The notes beneath the pieces were generated by a model that worked only from the letters and a program-made list of their open reading frames with translations, ran no database searches and had not been told where the DNA came from. Below are positions 5,865 through 7,186 of a DNA stretch of 7,186 bases, in pieces. The stretch spans positions 1 to 7,186 of the forward strand of contig JAFWXB010000293.1 in assembly GCA_017523185.1 (NCBI GenBank), given 5' to 3'. The stretch's first letter is position 1. Each line of letters starts with the position of its first letter. Origin of the DNA: Lachnospiraceae bacterium. GTDB lineage: Bacteria; Bacillota_A; Clostridia; Lachnospirales; Lachnospiraceae. The position numbers were made by a program, and so were the translations under genes.

Positions 5865-7186
5865 ATGAACAAATATACTCACTTATTTGAACCTATTAAA
5901 ATAGGAAATACACTCGTAAAAAACCGTATTTTTATGCCACCAATTTCCACAAATTTAGCTGATAAAGGCTATGTCACAGAAGAATTGATTCGTCACTACG
6001 CTGCTCGTGCCAAAGGTGGTGTAGGATTGATTGTTTCTGAAGTTGTTACCGTAGAACCAACTTATGTATATCTGCCGGGCGATATGTCCATTCACGACGA
6101 TTCGTTTATTGAAGGGTGGACAAAATTATTTGCAGAAGTACATAAATATGGTGCGAAATTATTACCACAATTATTTCACCCTGCATACATGGCATTTCCA
6201 ATTCCGGGAACTCCACAACTCATTGCACCGTCAAATGTAGGTCCATACTACGCAAAAAGTGCTCCACGTGCAGTTACAAAGGAAGAATTAAAAGTTATCA
6301 TTCGCCAATTTGGAGAAGCTGCATATCGTGTCAAACAAGCAGGTGGTGATGGTGTGGAAATCCATGCAGCTCATGCACATGGTTTACTTGGTGGCTTTTT
6401 AACACCTCTTTATAATAAACGCTGTGATGAATATGGTGGTGATATCAATGGTCGTTTACGTTTGACATTAGAAGTAATTGAAGAAGTAAGAAAAACCTGT
6501 GGCAAAGATTTTATCATTGATGTACGAATTTCAGGTGATGAATATAGTGACGGTGGATTAAATATCAATGATGCAACATATATTGCAAAACAATTAGAAA
6601 AAGCAGGGGCAGATATGCTCCATATATCAGGAGGCACAACAATTAAACGAGGCAGTGCCATTCCGGCATCAGGTACAAAACAAGGTTCTCACGCTGAAGT
6701 ATCAGCCTACATAAAAAAACAAGTATCGATTCCTGTTGCGACCGTAGGACGTATTACAGAAGCATGGATTGCAGATGAAATGATTGCAAACAGTATCACA
6801 GATGCTTGTATGATTGGTCGTGCAAATCTTTGCGAACCTGAATTTGCCAATAAATCCTTAGAAGGTCGCGAAAATGAAATTCGCCCTTGTATTGGCTGTT
6901 TGCGTTGTTTAAATGGTATTATGTTTGGAAAACGTGTCGCTTGTACCATAAATCCGTCCTTTGAATTGGAAAATGAAGATACCTTAAAACAAGCAGAGCA
7001 AACGAAAAAAGTATTAGTAATTGGTGGTGGCGTTGCAGGCATGGAAGCTGCTTTTGTAGCAAAAAAACGTGGGCATAATGTTGTTCTTTGCGAAGCATCT
7101 GAACAATTAGGTGGACAACTTCATGTAGCTTGTGTACCAATTGGAAAACAAGACTTAACAAAAGTTGTTCAGTTTATGTCACATCG
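5865..7186 (+). CDS. Second NADH:flavin oxidoreductase / enoate reductase paralog, 3' end outside the window
   Basis: This tandem paralog of the preceding gene is 440 codons long to the window edge with no stop; the family length suggests about 200-230 residues are missing. The start ATG 5865 has AAGGA at 5851-5855, nine bases upstream, and opens with FEPIKIGNTLVKNRIFMPP. The FMN barrel spans about residues 8-340. The active-site stretch is H167-A-A-H170-A-H-G, so both His of the usual pair are kept, while the following Tyr is not in its usual place. NKRCDEYGGDINGR, LHISGG, ATVGRI and IGRANLCEP follow. The Fe-S cysteines are C342, C345, C348 and C360 (X2, X2, X11); the first spacing resembles trimethylamine dehydrogenase rather than its neighbour. 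The FAD motif GGGVAG is at 387-392, followed by EQLGGQL. The NAD(P) half is missing. It lies 128 bases after the first reductase, across a hairpin, without a convincing promoter of its own. The substrate is unknown. Confidence 0.83.
   Translation, partial: MNKYTHLFEPIKIGNTLVKNRIFMPPISTNLADKGYVTEELIRHYAARAKGGVGLIVSEVVTVEPTYVYLPGDMSIHDDSFIEGWTKLFAEVHKYGAKLLPQLFHPAYMAFPIPGTPQLIAPSNVGPYYAKSAPRAVTKEELKVIIRQFGEAAYRVKQAGGDGVEIHAAHAHGLLGGFLTPLYNKRCDEYGGDINGRLRLTLEVIEEVRKTCGKDFIIDVRISGDEYSDGGLNINDATYIAKQLEKAGADMLHISGGTTIKRGSAIPASGTKQGSHAEVSAYIKKQVSIPVATVGRITEAWIADEMIANSITDACMIGRANLCEPEFANKSLEGRENEIRPCIGCLRCLNGIMFGKRVACTINPSFELENEDTLKQAEQTKKVLVIGGGVAGMEAAFVAKKRGHNVVLCEASEQLGGQLHVACVPIGKQDLTKVVQFMSH

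Noticed and set aside
4629..5882. Several minus-strand open frames opposite the first reductase gene
   Set aside because: They lie across a gene with clear motifs on the plus strand, have low-complexity His/Leu/Ser-rich translations, and lack credible starts. They are antisense shadows.
6410..7161. Minus-strand open frames opposite the second reductase gene
   Set aside because: The plus strand encodes an unbroken oxidoreductase with FMN, Fe-S and FAD motifs here; the reverse translations match no family.

Overview
The window reads as ordinary chromosome from an AT-rich, low-GC Gram-positive anaerobe, most likely a Clostridia/Lachnospiraceae-type gut or rumen bacterium. The grounds are strong purine-rich ribosome binding sites, A/T-ending codons, a Gram-positive lipoprotein signal with a Gly/Ser/Asp linker, and clostridial-type Fe-S flavin enoate reductases. 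The genus cannot be fixed from the sequence alone. No mobile element, CRISPR array, tRNA or rRNA is visible.

Left arm (1-1975, minus strand): a carbohydrate ABC importer operon of MalE/MalF type. The solute-binding lipoprotein (695-1975) comes first. A 172-base intercistronic region rich in hairpins follows, then the start of the membrane permease (522 down to the window edge). The hairpins lie where the binding protein and its permease are usually expressed at different levels.

Centre (1976-3435): a divergent control region of about 460 bases, then a LacI-family repressor on the plus strand. The region holds a good sigma-A promoter for each direction (minus: TTGACA, 17 bases, TAAAAT; plus: TTGATT, 17 bases, TATAAT). 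It also holds two copies of the palindrome TTTTCGAAAA with centres 147 bp apart, and a GTTTATAA-N5-TTATAAAC inverted repeat just downstream of the transporter promoter. The simplest reading is a sugar-responsive repressor controlling the neighbouring importer, and perhaps itself.

Right arm (3436-7186, plus strand): two tandem, clearly paralogous NADH:flavin oxidoreductases. Each starts with an old-yellow-enzyme FMN barrel, followed by a four-cysteine 4Fe-4S site and an FAD/NAD(P) module (2-enoate reductase / 2,4-dienoyl-CoA reductase / BaiCD-BaiH architecture). The first is complete (674 aa) and has its own extended -10 promoter. The second runs off the window after 440 codons. A perfect 12-bp hairpin with a T-run separates them. 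The two differ at the active site and in Fe-S cysteine spacing, so they probably act on different unsaturated substrates or in successive steps. No sequence feature ties them to the sugar importer beyond adjacency. I see no wholly new system; the most notable items are the unusual active site and insertion of the first reductase, the malE-malF hairpin pair, and the intergenic repeat motif.
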